Shown: positions 8,674 through 17,148, counted from the first letter of the stretch. The stretch: DNA of 39,851 bases from Gammaproteobacteria bacterium (GCA_030038755.1 JASHSK010000337.1:1-39851), one strand, 5' to 3'. A program made the numbers and translations. Notes: generated from the letters alone by a model not told the origin.

Positions 8674-9999
8674 ATGTCAACTCCGCCCGCAGACCTGTCG
8701 AACACGGGCACGCACGACGGACTGGCGGGCATCTATGCGCAGCGTATCGCCGCGGCGCTGCCTCTCAACTGGGCACAGCGTATTTCCCTGCACGACAGCC
8801 GCGGCAACGTTTGCTGGCAGTCGGCCGGTGTGTGGGGACCGTCCGACCTGGACGCGGTGCGTCTGGCGCTCGAGCGCTTCGTCGGCAAGTCCGCTCCGGC
8901 GCGCGCCGATCACGAGCTGCCCGAGCAGCGCACCGCCGTGCTGCTGCGGGCCGCCGATACGGGCAATGAGTTTCGCGGATTCGTCATGCTGGTCATGGAT
9001 AACCGCCGCCTGCGTGGCAAAGGCAAATCCGTGAACGATCTGCCGCTGCCGGTTCAGCGGGCCGCGCACGAGTGGGCCATGCGCCTGGCCGCCGCGCCGA
9101 CCGTCTACCCGCACGAGGCCGCCTCCGAGCTCAGCGCCACGCAGACCGAGCGGCTCATCGCACATGGGCCCACGGGCGAGGAACCGGAGATCGAGAAGCT
9201 CTTCGCGCGGCTGCGCGCCCTGCCGCTGACGCTGGTGGCGCAGTCGCTCAAGCCCCTGCAGCACGGCATGCGTATCCGCCGCTACGAGGTGTTCCTGCGC
9301 GATGCGAGCACCGCCGAGACGGCACCCGTCTCGCTGCTGCGTGCGGCGGACGATCGCGGACTGGGTACGGTACTCGACCGGCGCGTGGCCGGAGCGCTCA
9401 TCGTATGGCTCGCCGGCCGCAGCGCCGTGTATGGCGATGAGCCCGCGCAGTTCTCGATCAATCTGTCGTCCAGCTCGCTCGCCGATCCGAACTTCCTGCG
9501 CTTCGTCGAGCTGTGCATCACCAAGGCCGGCATCGGTGCCGCGCTGCTGGCGTTCGAGACCGATCAATCGTTCTGGCGCAAGGATCGGATCTGTCTGCAG
9601 CGCCTGAGCCGCGGTGTCGAAGCGTTGGGCGCCGGCCTGATCATCGACAACGTCACGTTCGCCGACGAGATCGCAGACCTGCTGAGCCTGCCGGCGGTGC
9701 GGCTCGCAAAGATCGATCGACGACTCACCCAGGGGCTCGCCGCCAGCCGATCGAATCAAATGCGCGTTGCGGGCCTGGCGCAGATCGCGCGCGTCGCCGG
9801 TGTGTTGACCGTCGCCAAGCAGGTGGAAGCCAGGGAGGAGCAGGACCTGCTGCGCGCCCTGGGAGTCGACTTCGTCCAGGGTCACGCCAGCGCCATGCCG
9901 GCGCCGCTGGACGCGCTCGATCGCCAGCGTGAGGAAGCCCTGGTCGTGGATCCGGACGTCGGCGAGGAAGTCGGGCAGCAGCACGAAGCGACCGTATAG
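8674..9999 (+). CDS. EAL-domain protein with eroded catalytic motifs
   Basis: A 441-residue protein whose C-terminal half (about 195-430) aligns by eye to c-di-GMP phosphodiesterase EAL domains: YEVFLR at 204-209 in place of YEALLR, FSINLSSSSLADPNF, AFETDQSF, LIIDNVTF in place of ALDDFG (D325, N326), LAKIDRRL, AKQVEAREEQDLLRALGVDFVQGHASA. The EAL Leu is Phe and the second Asp of the DDFG metal-binding pair is Asn, so catalysis is doubtful. It may bind c-di-GMP or a partner instead. The first 190 residues have no motif I recognise and no membrane segment. AAGGA and AGGG precede the ATG. The gene is convergent with the GH15 gene. Confidence 0.85.
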   Translation: MSTPPADLSNTGTHDGLAGIYAQRIAAALPLNWAQRISLHDSRGNVCWQSAGVWGPSDLDAVRLALERFVGKSAPARADHELPEQRTAVLLRAADTGNEFRGFVMLVMDNRRLRGKGKSVNDLPLPVQRAAHEWAMRLAAAPTVYPHEAASELSATQTERLIAHGPTGEEPEIEKLFARLRALPLTLVAQSLKPLQHGMRIRRYEVFLRDASTAETAPVSLLRAADDRGLGTVLDRRVAGALIVWLAGRSAVYGDEPAQFSINLSSSSLADPNFLRFVELCITKAGIGAALLAFETDQSFWRKDRICLQRLSRGVEALGAGLIIDNVTFADEIADLLSLPAVRLAKIDRRLTQGLAASRSNQMRVAGLAQIARVAGVLTVAKQVEAREEQDLLRALGVDFVQGHASAMPAPLDALDRQREEALVVDPDVGEEVGQQHEATV

Positions 10000-10011
10000 T
10001 CACGCGCGGCA

Positions 10012-11511
10012 CTAACGGACGGCGGCCGCCGCGCGCGCGGCCGCGCAGGTGATGAACGCGGCATAGCTCCAGCCCAGCTCCCGGGCTGAAGTCTGCGCGC
10101 CGCTGCGCTGATCGAACTGTTCGGATAGCTGTCCATCCGCCGGCGTGAAGGCGCGTACCGTTGCGAGGAACCCATCGCCGCGTGCGCGCAGCGCCTCGCG
10201 GCCGACGGACGAAATGGCGGAGCCTGCACCCGTCCCGGCAGCCGTCGCGGCGCTCGAGCCTCCGCCCGGCCCCGCGGTGGCCGCGGCCGCGGCGCGATAG
10301 CAGCACTCCGCGGCCGCGAGTGTCGAGAAGTAGTAGGCACCGCCGGAATAGTAGTGATCGGTGGCGTAGCGGCCGAGCGCCGCGCCGCGTCCGGGCGGGC
10401 GTTGCCGGTTGATCGGATAGGCGGCATCGAACAGCGCTTCCAGGCACTCGAGCGTCGACAGGATGCGTGGGTCCTGCACCGAGTGGGCGCCGCGGGTCGC
10501 GCCGGCGTGCAGCGGCGCCAGAATCACCGCGATATCCAGCTCCTTCTCGGAGCGCTGCCCCGAGGACAGCCGTCGCGAGCGATAGTAGCCCGGGGAAGAG
10601 CCACCGTCCGCGGTCTGCCAGAGCTCATCCAGCATGGCGAGCAGTACGCGCGCCTGTGCGCGACAGTCGTCGGGGTCCAGCAGCAGTGCGCCCGCCGCGG
10701 CCGCCGTCGCCCCCCGCTGCGCGCCGAGCCAGTCGGCTCCCTGCTCGAGGGCGGCGGCCGATACCCGCAGCGTGTAGTAGTGCCAGCCGTGCTCCTCCTC
10801 CCAGATGTCGACGCAGGCCTCGTGGGCGTGACGGCGCACGTAGGTCAGATCCTCGAGCAGCAACTGCGATAGCGCGGCCATCGATGCTTCAGCCATCGAT
10901 GCTTCAGCCATCGATCCATCGCCCATCGACCCGCCGGGCAGTGTCCCTGGCGGCGGCGAGAGACTCTGCCGCCAGCGCAGCAGGGTGAGTGCGCGCAGCG
11001 CCGGTCCGTCGTGCTGCGGCCGCCCCCAGCGCGAGATGTCCAGCGTCGCGTCCGGATTGACGCGTGTCTCCGCCGCGACGGCCTCGCCGTGCACGGCGCT
11101 GAGCTCCTCGAGCGGTCGCAGATACTGCTGGAAATCGGCCGCCACCGCATCACGCCAGCCCGGTGAGCGCGCGAGCGCGCGCCCATCGAGCTGCCGCAGC
11201 GAGCGGCTGAAGTCGATGAAATCCGTCAGGTGAGCGACCGCCTCGGGGCCGGCGATGCCGTCCTGGAACGCCACCCGCAGCGCATCGATGACCAGCGCCG
11301 AATCGCGGTACCAGTGGAAAAAGTAATCCGGGTCCGGGTCATAGGCCGCCAGGATCGGGGAGGCGACGATCGATCCGCGCCGCGGCCGTATCGTCTGGGC
11401 GAAGCCCGGACGCTGCTTGACGATATGCAGCGGCGAGATACCCGCGAGCATCCCGACCAGCGAGCGGCGGTACTGTCGCTGCACCCAGCTCTCGAGCGCT
11501 TCATCGCTCAT
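10012..11511 (-). CDS. Glycoside hydrolase family 15 (glucoamylase-like)
   Basis: A 499-residue (alpha/alpha)6-barrel hydrolase. The GH15 hallmark DPDYFFHWYRDSALVIDAL is at about 59-77. The general-acid region CVDIWEEEHGWHYYT lies near 233-247. The general-base region QLSEQFD, followed by LGWSYAAFI, lies near 460-485. Family members release glucose from the non-reducing ends of alpha-glucans. There is no signal peptide, so it should act in the cytoplasm. Its ATG lies inside the last codons of the GH144 gene (11-bp overlap), implying coupled translation. A 15-bp tandem repeat at 10877-10921 gives an in-frame MAEAS repeat around residues 197-211, probably a surface loop. Alternative members of GH15 cleave trehalose or dextran, so substrate is open. 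Confidence 0.92.
   Translation of the reverse strand: MSDEALESWVQRQYRRSLVGMLAGISPLHIVKQRPGFAQTIRPRRGSIVASPILAAYDPDPDYFFHWYRDSALVIDALRVAFQDGIAGPEAVAHLTDFIDFSRSLRQLDGRALARSPGWRDAVAADFQQYLRPLEELSAVHGEAVAAETRVNPDATLDISRWGRPQHDGPALRALTLLRWRQSLSPPPGTLPGGSMGDGSMAEASMAEASMAALSQLLLEDLTYVRRHAHEACVDIWEEEHGWHYYTLRVSAAALEQGADWLGAQRGATAAAAGALLLDPDDCRAQARVLLAMLDELWQTADGGSSPGYYRSRRLSSGQRSEKELDIAVILAPLHAGATRGAHSVQDPRILSTLECLEALFDAAYPINRQRPPGRGAALGRYATDHYYSGGAYYFSTLAAAECCYRAAAAATAGPGGGSSAATAAGTGAGSAISSVGREALRARGDGFLATVRAFTPADGQLSEQFDQRSGAQTSARELGWSYAAFITCAAARAAAAVR
10877..10930 (-). repeat. 15-bp tandem repeat inside the GH15 gene
   Basis: The plus-strand unit GCCATCGATGCTTCA occurs twice perfectly (10877-10891, 10892-10906), then a degenerate third copy (10907-10921) and a partial fourth (to 10930). 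The unit is a multiple of three, so copy-number change would add or remove five residues (MAEAS) without a frameshift. Confidence 0.9.
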
Positions 11512-12898
11512 CGCCGGGGCTCGTGAAATCCAGCCTGCGCAGCCCCGCGCGCACCTCCGGCACCGACATGAACAGCTGCCACAGCAGCTCGCTGCGGTAG
11601 TTCTCGATCATGACGATGATGGGTCCCTGGTCGATGGCGAGAAAAGTGTCCGCGTACCAGCCACGCGCCTCGCAGTACGCATCGACGAAACCGTAGCGCC
11701 CCCAGAGCCTGCCGCCGGCGACGCCGAGGAAGTGACGCAGGGCGCGCATCGAATGCGCGGTGGCGTACGGGAAGCTCGACAGCGCAGCGGTCGGGGAGAT
11801 CGTGCCGTTGTCGACCGCGGGGCAGTGCGCGACGTAACCGTCCGGGTCGTCACTGGCCGTCAGACCCCAGCAGTCCTCCCCGTAACCGGCCCATCGGTGC
11901 GGATTGGCGATGCAGTGCGCACGATTGATGGACACGTGCCGCGTGTTCTGCTGCCAGTAGTCGGCATAGCGGTCGCGCAGCCCGCGCGGATCCAGGCCGC
12001 AGAACGAATAGTGGGTGAAGAACAGCGGGCCCCCGTAGGGCACGCCCAGCGGCAGCTCGAGGTCGTAGTAGCGCTGACCGTTGCGGAACGCGGGGCCGGC
12101 GGCGAAGCCCTCGTGGTAGGCCCGGGCCTCGATCGGGTGCCGTGGCGCACCGGCCGCGAGCACGTAGGTGACGAGGCATTCGTTCCAGCCGCGGATCTCG
12201 TGGTCGATGGCCCACTCGTAGCGTGGGCTCCAGTGCCAATAGAGCAGCGGCCGTCCGCGCGTGTACCAGTCCCACTCGACCTGTTCCCACAGCGTCGTGA
12301 CGGCTGTGCGCAGCCGCTGCTCGCCCGCGCCGTCGCGACCGAAGTACGCGCGCGCGCACAGCAGCCCCATGCACAGGAACGAGGTCTCCACCAGATCCCC
12401 GCCGTCGTCGCGCATGCTGAAGGGGATGGTGTCGCCGGTGCGCCCGTCGAGGAAGTGCGGCAGGGCGCCGTGGTAGCGGCGCGCCCGCAGCAATACCTCG
12501 AGCATGCGCTCGAGGCGCTCGAGCGCCGCGGCGCGCGCCACCCAGTCGCGCTCCACCGCGACGATCAGCGCCATGATGCCGAAACCCGAGCCGCCGGTGG
12601 CGACCTTGTGGTTGGATGCGTCTGCGCGGGCACGTCGATCGCACGCGAGGCCGCTGGCCGGATCCGCACCCTCCCAGAAGAACGCGAAGGTCTGCCGCTG
12701 GACCGCCTCGAGCAGCGCCTCATCGGGCAGGGCGGCGAGGGCCGTGGGGTCCGGGACTGCCGGGTCGCGCCCCGTGGCGCCGGTGACGAGCGGGTCGAGC
12801 GCCGTGGGACCGTGCACGGCCGTGTCCGGCGCCGTGGACCGGCCCGCCGCTGCGCCGTCGGTGGTCGCGCCCGCACCGCCGCTCGATGGACTCCCCAC
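11501..12898 (-). CDS. GH144-type glycoamylase-domain protein, candidate endo-beta-1,2-glucanase
   Basis: A 465-residue protein. After about 65 low-complexity residues rich in Ala, Gly, Pro and Thr it carries the glycoamylase domain (Pfam family Glycoamylase): QRQTFAFFWEGADPASGLACDR, ATGGSGFGIMALIVAVERDW, DLVETSFLCMGLL, GWNECLVTYVLA, YGGPLFFTHYSF, ENYRSELLWQLF. The characterised GH144 enzyme with this domain is an endo-beta-1,2-glucanase. I start at the GTG at 12898, with GGGAGG nine bases upstream. The frame runs on to 13219 but would overlap the divergent GH3 gene. No signal peptide is seen in the chosen or extended form. It overlaps the downstream GH15 gene by 11 bp and is divergent from a GH3 beta-glucosidase, which could finish the degradation. 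Confidence 0.86.
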   Translation of the reverse strand: MGSPSSGGAGATTDGAAAGRSTAPDTAVHGPTALDPLVTGATGRDPAVPDPTALAALPDEALLEAVQRQTFAFFWEGADPASGLACDRRARADASNHKVATGGSGFGIMALIVAVERDWVARAAALERLERMLEVLLRARRYHGALPHFLDGRTGDTIPFSMRDDGGDLVETSFLCMGLLCARAYFGRDGAGEQRLRTAVTTLWEQVEWDWYTRGRPLLYWHWSPRYEWAIDHEIRGWNECLVTYVLAAGAPRHPIEARAYHEGFAAGPAFRNGQRYYDLELPLGVPYGGPLFFTHYSFCGLDPRGLRDRYADYWQQNTRHVSINRAHCIANPHRWAGYGEDCWGLTASDDPDGYVAHCPAVDNGTISPTAALSSFPYATAHSMRALRHFLGVAGGRLWGRYGFVDAYCEARGWYADTFLAIDQGPIIVMIENYRSELLWQLFMSVPEVRAGLRRLDFTSPGDER

Positions 12899-13046
12899 GA
12901 CCGAATGCCTCCCGCGCGCCGTGCGGCGCTGGCGAATTCCTGCGGCGAGCCTATCATGCTCGGCTTTCCGCGCCGCGCTCGGGAACGGTGGCGCTCCGCA
13001 ACCCAAGGGCAGGCATCGGGATTCGAGGCATGGCAGCAGCATCGGC

Positions 13047-15257
13047 ATGAGCGGCAGCCAACGCATGAGCCGGGTCGAAGGCCTTCTCGGGCAGATGACG
13101 CTCGAGGAGAAGCTCGGACAGCTCACCATGTCGGCCGAGACTGCGGCCGTGACCGGGCCGGTGAGTGCCAGCGGTATCGGCGAGGACATCCGCCGTGGTG
13201 CCGTCGGCAATCTGCTCAATCTCTACGGCGCGGAGCGCGTGCGCGAGCGGCAGCGGCTCGCGGTAGAGCAATCCCGCCTGCGCATTCCCCTGCTCGTCGG
13301 GCTCGACATTCTGCACGGCTATCGAACGCTGTTTCCCGTGGGGCTTGCCGAGGCCTGCCTGTTCGATCCGCAGGCCTGGGAGCAGACGGCGCGCGAAGCG
13401 GCGCGCGAAGCCGCGCACGACGGGGTGGCGCTGACGTTCGCGCCCATGCTCGACGTGGCGCGCGACCCGCGCTGGGGGCGCATCGTGGAGGGTCCGGGGG
13501 AGGACCCGCTGGTCGGCGTACGCATGGCACGGGCCAAGGTGCGCGGCTTTCAGGGTGCCGATCCGGCCGGGACGGCCGGCCGGGCCGCGGTCGACCGTCT
13601 GGCCGCGGTGGACCGCCTGGCGGCGGTCGCGAAGCATTACTGCGCCTACGGTGCCGTCACCGCGGGGCGCGAATACGCCTCGGTGGACCTCTCGGAGCGC
13701 ACCGTGCACGAGGTGCATCTGCCGGCATTCGCGGCGGCGGTCGACGCCGGGGTCGCGGCGATCATGCCGGCGTTCATCGATCTGGCCGGAGTGCCGATGA
13801 CCGCTCACGTCGCGATGCTGCGCGGTTGGCTGCGCGGCCGCCTCGGCTTCGACGGCGTCATCATCAGCGACTACAACTCCATCGGCGAGCTCGTGCAGCA
13901 CGGGGTCGCCTCCGACCTGGCCGAAGCCGCCGCGCTCGCGCTGCGGGCGGGTGTGGACATCGACATGATGTCGAATGCGTACCGGCGCGCACTGCCGGTC
14001 GCGCTCGAGCGCGGTCTGGTCGACCTGGCGCTCGTGGATGAAGCCGTGCGGCGCGTGCTGCGTCTCAAGGAGCGGCTCGGGCTGTTCGACAATCCCTACG
14101 GTCGTGGCGGGGTGACCGAGGAGCCGGGCGAGAGGGCGCAGCGTCGGGCACTCGCGCGCCGCGTGGCCGCGCGCGCCCTCGTGCTGCTCACGCATCGAAA
14201 CGACGTACTGCCGCTGCCTGCGCAGACGCGCTGCCTCGGAGTGCTCGGTCCACTGGCCGACGCCGCGGAGCAGATGCGCGGATCGTGGTGGGCGGCCGCG
14301 GCCGAGGAGGAGTGCGTGAGCGTACTCGCGGGCCTGCGCACGGCACTGCCGGCGACACGGCTGCTGCACGCGCGGGGCGTGCCCATCGAGGGCGCCGATG
14401 ACGCGGGCTTTGCCGCGGCACTCGAGGTGTGCGACAGCGCCGAGGCCATCGTCCTGTGTGTCGGGGAGGCTGCGCTCATGAGCGGAGAGGCAGCCAGTCG
14501 CGCGCAACTGGACCTGCCCGGCGAGCAGCGACGCTTTGCGCAGGCGGTACTCGAGCGTGCTGCGGCGCTCGGCAAGCCGGTGATCGCGGTGTTGTTCTCC
14601 GGCCGACCGCTGGTCGTACCGTGGCTGGTCGAGGGAGCGGACGCGTTGCTCGCGGCCTGGTTCCCCGGCAGCGAGGCGGGCAACGCGATCGCCGATGTGC
14701 TGGTGGGCCGCGTCTCCCCGAGCGGCCGCACGGCCATCACCTGGGCTCGCGATGTGGGACAGCTGCCGATCTTCTATGCGCAGCGTCCGGGCGGCAGGCC
14801 GCCTGATCCGGATCATCCGGACAATCGCTATTGCAGCCGCTACCTGGACGTGCCGGTGCAGCCGCAATTTCCCTTTGGCCACGGACTGAGCTATGGCCGC
14901 TTCGTGCTCTCCGATCTGCGCATCTCGCCGGTGGTGCTGCAGCCGGCCGACAGCCTCGAGGTCAAGGTGACACTGAGCAACCAGGGCACACACGCCGCCG
15001 AGGAGACGGTGTTCCTGTTCATCCACGATCGCGTCGCGAGCGTCGCGCGACCGACGCTGGAGCTCAAGGAATGGGCCAAGGTCGAGCTGCGTCCCGGCGA
15101 GAGCCGCACGGTCGTGCTGCAGTTGCGCGCCGAGGCGCTGAGCTTTCCCGGCCCGGATCTGCAACCGGTGCTCGAGCCCGGCGAATTCGAGATCCTGGTC
15201 GGTCCCTGTGCGGACCGCACGCGCCTGCTGGCCGGGCGCGTGCGGCTGACTGAGTGA
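13047..15257 (+). CDS. Glycoside hydrolase family 3 beta-glucosidase
   Basis: A 736-residue, three-domain GH3 enzyme. The N-terminal barrel begins MTLEEKLGQLTM and contains DILHGYRTLFPV, DVARDPRWGRIVEGPGEDP, AKHYCAYG and GFDGVIISDYNSI, whose Asp275 is the expected nucleophile. The alpha/beta sandwich follows, with PGEQRRFAQAVLE and AWFPGSEAGNAIADVL. A fibronectin III-like domain (FPFGHGLSYGRF to the end) closes it. Like BglX in build but without a signal peptide, so probably cytoplasmic. An AVDRLA duplication lies just before AKHY. I start at the ATG at 13047; 13065 is an alternative. It is divergent from GH144 by 148 bp and overlaps the next gene by 4 bp. Confidence 0.93.
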   Translation: MSGSQRMSRVEGLLGQMTLEEKLGQLTMSAETAAVTGPVSASGIGEDIRRGAVGNLLNLYGAERVRERQRLAVEQSRLRIPLLVGLDILHGYRTLFPVGLAEACLFDPQAWEQTAREAAREAAHDGVALTFAPMLDVARDPRWGRIVEGPGEDPLVGVRMARAKVRGFQGADPAGTAGRAAVDRLAAVDRLAAVAKHYCAYGAVTAGREYASVDLSERTVHEVHLPAFAAAVDAGVAAIMPAFIDLAGVPMTAHVAMLRGWLRGRLGFDGVIISDYNSIGELVQHGVASDLAEAAALALRAGVDIDMMSNAYRRALPVALERGLVDLALVDEAVRRVLRLKERLGLFDNPYGRGGVTEEPGERAQRRALARRVAARALVLLTHRNDVLPLPAQTRCLGVLGPLADAAEQMRGSWWAAAAEEECVSVLAGLRTALPATRLLHARGVPIEGADDAGFAAALEVCDSAEAIVLCVGEAALMSGEAASRAQLDLPGEQRRFAQAVLERAAALGKPVIAVLFSGRPLVVPWLVEGADALLAAWFPGSEAGNAIADVLVGRVSPSGRTAITWARDVGQLPIFYAQRPGGRPPDPDHPDNRYCSRYLDVPVQPQFPFGHGLSYGRFVLSDLRISPVVLQPADSLEVKVTLSNQGTHAAEETVFLFIHDRVASVARPTLELKEWAKVELRPGESRTVVLQLRAEALSFPGPDLQPVLEPGEFEILVGPCADRTRLLAGRVRLTE

Positions 15258-16606
15258 CTGGTCGGCATTCGCCTGCGCGGCGCGCGCGCCGCACCGCGGC
15301 TGCATGGGCGGCAGCGCTGCTGGCGGTTGCGCCGTGGATCTGCATCACGGGCAGCGCCGCGTCGACGGAGGCGCAGCCCGCGGCCGCCCCCGCGTCGAGC
15401 GCGCCCGCGGCGACCGGGTCGCAGTCGCCGCTGCGCTCGCGTGAACGTCCAACGCTGCCGCCGCCGCCGCACACATCGCCATCCAGCGCCGCGCCGGCCG
15501 CCGAGACAGGCGCGCCCTATGGCGGCGGCTCTGCGACGCCCGGCGCGCGCATGCGCAGCTGGACACTCGGGCAGGACCTGTTCGCCAGCGGCCAGCGCGT
15601 CGTGCTGCCCGCGACCGTGGCCGGGGATGCATTGATAGCGACGCAGGACCTCACGCCCGGCGGCACCGTGGCCGGCGATCTGGTGGCGCTCGCGGAACGC
15701 GCCACGCTGTCCGGCAGCGTGGGTCACACGCTCTACCTGCTGGCCGGGCAGGCGACGCTGCGCGGAATGATCAGCGGCAACGCGCGAGTGGCGGGCGACG
15801 ATGTTTCGGTGACGTCCGCCGGGCACATCGGCGGTGGCGTCACGCTGGCGGTCGACCACCTGCTGTTCGAGGGGGAGACCGGTTCCTATCTGGCGGTGCT
15901 GGCCGACGATGCCGACATCGACGGGCACGTGGCGGGCGACCTGGTATTCATCGGCCGTCACCTGCAGCTTGGACCGCACGCGCGCATCGACGGGGCGGTG
16001 CGCTTCAGCTCGTCGAGCTCGCCGGACATCTCACCGGGCGCGCACATCGCGGGAGGCACGCATCGGTTGACCCTGTCCGAGGAAGCCTATGGCTATGACT
16101 CGGATGCACTGCTGCGCATCGGCTGGTGGCTGTGGCTGCTCGGCTGGCTGCTGGTGGGCGCCGTGGCGCTGGGGCTGTGGCCGATGTTCACGCTGTCCGT
16201 GAGCGCCGCCACGCGCGCGCGCAGCGGGCTGTGCCTGCTGCTCGGCCTGACGGTGACGATCCTGACGCCGCTCGTGGCGACGCTGCTGCTGCTGTCGGTG
16301 CTCGGCATACCGCTCGGGCTGCTGCTGCTGTTGCTGTATTTCCTGGTACTGCCGCTCGGCTATCTGTCGGCGGCGACGGCCATCGCCGACTGGCTGCTGC
16401 TGCATCTGCGCCGCTCGCCGCTGCGCTCCAATGCGAGCGCCTGGCGGCTGCTCGCGCTCACGCCGATTCTGATCGGCCTGCATCTGCTGGCGAGCGTACC
16501 GGTGCTCGGTCTGCTGCTCGATGTGCTGGTGATGCTGGTGGGCGTGGGCGCGCTGCTGGTAACGCTCGGCGTGCAGCGGCGTGGGCCGCCGCTGCCGTTG
16601 GCCTGA
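15254..16606 (+). CDS. Membrane protein with a bactofilin-like repeat domain
   Basis: A 450-residue protein starting at GTG 15254, overlapping the GH3 stop as GTGA. A hydrophobic stretch near residues 14-38 looks like a signal sequence. A Pro/Ala/Ser-rich linker follows to about 105. Residues about 115-265 are short beta repeats with many Gly-Asp and Gly-Asn turns (VAGDALIATQDLTPGGTVAGDLVAL and similar), as in polymer-forming bactofilin domains. The last 160 residues form four or five membrane segments, very rich in Leu. The order of signal, beta-helix and membrane block suggests a periplasmic or outward-facing scaffold held in the membrane. I do not know a function. Its overlap with GH3 suggests co-expression. 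Confidence 0.75.
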   Translation: MTGRHSPARRARRTAAAWAAALLAVAPWICITGSAASTEAQPAAAPASSAPAATGSQSPLRSRERPTLPPPPHTSPSSAAPAAETGAPYGGGSATPGARMRSWTLGQDLFASGQRVVLPATVAGDALIATQDLTPGGTVAGDLVALAERATLSGSVGHTLYLLAGQATLRGMISGNARVAGDDVSVTSAGHIGGGVTLAVDHLLFEGETGSYLAVLADDADIDGHVAGDLVFIGRHLQLGPHARIDGAVRFSSSSSPDISPGAHIAGGTHRLTLSEEAYGYDSDALLRIGWWLWLLGWLLVGAVALGLWPMFTLSVSAATRARSGLCLLLGLTVTILTPLVATLLLLSVLGIPLGLLLLLLYFLVLPLGYLSAATAIADWLLLHLRRSPLRSNASAWRLLALTPILIGLHLLASVPVLGLLLDVLVMLVGVGALLVTLGVQRRGPPLPLA

Positions 16607-16684
16607 GGCGATCGACCGACGGCATTTGTTTCTGCATCAACAGGTGTCTTTACGCGGCGGGCCCGGCCGCTCGCGCTCGCTACA

Positions 16685-16717
16685 CTCCCGTACGTGGTTC
16701 GATGATTTTCACGGGAG
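16685..16717 (+). promoter_or_regulatory. Inverted repeat overlapping the ribosome binding site of the SSB-like gene
   Basis: CTCCCGT at 16685-16691 is perfectly complementary to ACGGGAG at 16711-16717. The right arm contains the Shine-Dalgarno GGGAG, 9 bases before the ATG at 16727. In RNA the two arms could form a 7-bp stem with a 19-nt loop that hides the binding site of the first gene of the secretion locus. It could equally be a DNA operator. No clear -35/-10 pair was found upstream. Confidence 0.45.
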
Positions 16718-16726
16718 AAAATACCC

Positions 16727-17113
16727 ATGGACAGCTTCAAGATCTGGGCGGTCGGCAATCTTGCCAAAACCCCCGAGCTCGAGGTGCGCGGTGAGCACAG
16801 CTATGCTCGTTTCTGCCTGATCGGGAACGACTACGCTGGCAAGGACGAGGACGGCGGTGCGCGCGAGGTGGTCACCAGCCTGTGGTTCGTGGCGTTCGGT
16901 GCCCTCGGCGAGACGATCGCGCGCAATGCCCGCAAGGGCGATCAGCTGATCGTCGAGGCGAAGATCCGCGCCAACAACTGGACGGACAAGCAGGGCGAGA
17001 AGCAGTACGACCATTCGTTCGTGGTCGAGGGCTTTCGCTTCGGTGCGCCGGGCAGGGCAAAGCGCGAGGAGTTCGAAGGGCGGCGCGAGGAGGCGCTGCC
17101 GCGCGCGGTGTGA
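16727..17113 (+). CDS. Single-stranded DNA-binding protein-like OB-fold protein
   Basis: A 128-residue protein with the SSB fold: MDSFKIWAVGNLAKTPELEV, YARFCLIGNDYAG, SLWFVAFGALGETIARNARKGDQLIVEAKIRANNW, then YDHSFVVEGFRFG. These are the strands and the conserved KGDQLIVEA-type turn of the family. It lacks the acidic, Phe-ending tail by which housekeeping SSB recruits partners, and ends instead in a basic/acidic stretch closing PRAV. It heads the type IV secretion locus and is separated from virB2 by 35 bp. Accessory SSBs are common on conjugative elements, where they coat transferred single-stranded DNA; that role is inferred here. Confidence 0.82.
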   Translation: MDSFKIWAVGNLAKTPELEVRGEHSYARFCLIGNDYAGKDEDGGAREVVTSLWFVAFGALGETIARNARKGDQLIVEAKIRANNWTDKQGEKQYDHSFVVEGFRFGAPGRAKREEFEGRREEALPRAV

Positions 17114-17148
17114 GCCGCGCCGCTGCAGAGTTGCCACAGGAGGCCGCC

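Noticed and set aside
12899-13219. N-terminal extension of the GH144 gene
   Set aside because: It overlaps the conserved N-terminus of the divergent GH3 enzyme and contains no export signal or domain.
12954-15305. 783-residue minus-strand open frame opposite the GH3 gene
   Set aside because: High GC keeps the antisense frame open. The translation has no recognisable domain, while GH3 motifs on the plus strand are complete.
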